Position numbers and translations under genes: made by a program. A stretch of DNA of 39,349 nt, from NCBI RefSeq assembly GCF_001426345.1, contig NZ_LMEM01000010.1, forward strand, positions 176,784-216,132, written 5' to 3'. Positions within the stretch are counted from its first letter, which is position 1. Each line of letters starts with the position of its first letter. Below are positions 39,322 to 39,349 of this stretch, one piece after another. Origin of the DNA: Devosia sp. Root436 (GTDB lineage Bacteria > Pseudomonadota > Alphaproteobacteria > Rhizobiales > Devosiaceae). Below the pieces are notes generated by a model. That model was not told the origin of the DNA, did no database searches, and was given only the letters and a program-made list of their open reading frames with translations.

Positions 39322-39349
39322 GCGCCCGTTTGGCCGGGCAGAAAGTCGG

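Noticed and set aside
39232..39349. 5' part of RNase P RNA
   Set aside because: GCAGAAAGTCG near the end recalls the conserved GAGGAAAGTCC, but two invariant positions differ and the stems do not fit the RNase P order.

Overview
The window is a GC-rich (low-to-mid 60s % by eye) chromosomal segment of an alphaproteobacterium. The best fit is Hyphomicrobiales (Rhizobiales), probably a Devosia-like lineage. This placement rests on the gene families, on blocks of gene order (mutS-glnD-murJ-trpS-uspA-nfu; miaB-phoH-ybeY-corC; rimP-nusA-ylxR-infB), on a HWE-family kinase, on an Irr-type iron box and on RIME-like palindromic intergenic repeats. It is inferred from reading, not from a search.

Layout. 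0-2.4 kb: metK (TTG start, structured leader) and trmB, separated by a REP-type inverted repeat. 2.4-4.3 kb: an HxlR regulator, a small secreted protein and an FAD/NAD(P) reductase. 4.3-10.2 kb: the rimP-nusA-ylxR-infB operon, with a clear sigma70-type promoter and a terminator-like hairpin in its leader. 10.2-16.5 kb, minus strand: an L,D-transpeptidase lipoprotein, pnp, rpsO, an orphan HWE histidine kinase and a small acidic-tail protein. 16.6-20.9 kb: miaB-phoH-ybeY-corC. 20.9-31.4 kb, minus strand: nfu, uspA, trpS, murJ, glnD, mutS and a DUF2189-type membrane protein. 31.7-36.6 kb, minus strand: a tightly packed xylose operon transcribed xylB-xylA-GNAT-GH43 beta-xylosidase, preceded by a LacI-family regulator gene. 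37.9-38.9 kb: a divergent aldose 1-epimerase. The last 490 bases hold a mosaic palindromic repeat and an unidentified, strongly self-complementary segment cut by the window end.

How the genes work together. The left half is the translation and RNA core: SAM synthesis, tRNA modification, 30S maturation, transcription elongation, initiation factor 2, S15, PNPase and YbeY. The 21-30 kb block covers mismatch repair, nitrogen signalling, lipid II flipping, Trp-tRNA charging, a stress protein and an Fe-S carrier. The right end turns xylo-oligosaccharides into xylose (GH43), equilibrates the anomers (galM-type mutarotase) and passes xylose to xylulose-5-phosphate (XylA, XylB). No sugar transporter lies in the window.

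I found no undescribed multi-gene system such as a defence island, CRISPR array, prophage or secondary-metabolite cluster. The second-look items are mainly non-coding: three copies of a ~130-base nested palindrome, one of which runs into the start of murJ; an Irr-like box in front of nfu; a possible attenuator in front of rimP-nusA; a bistable metK leader; and a gene order that lacks rbfA, truB and lnt where relatives carry them.
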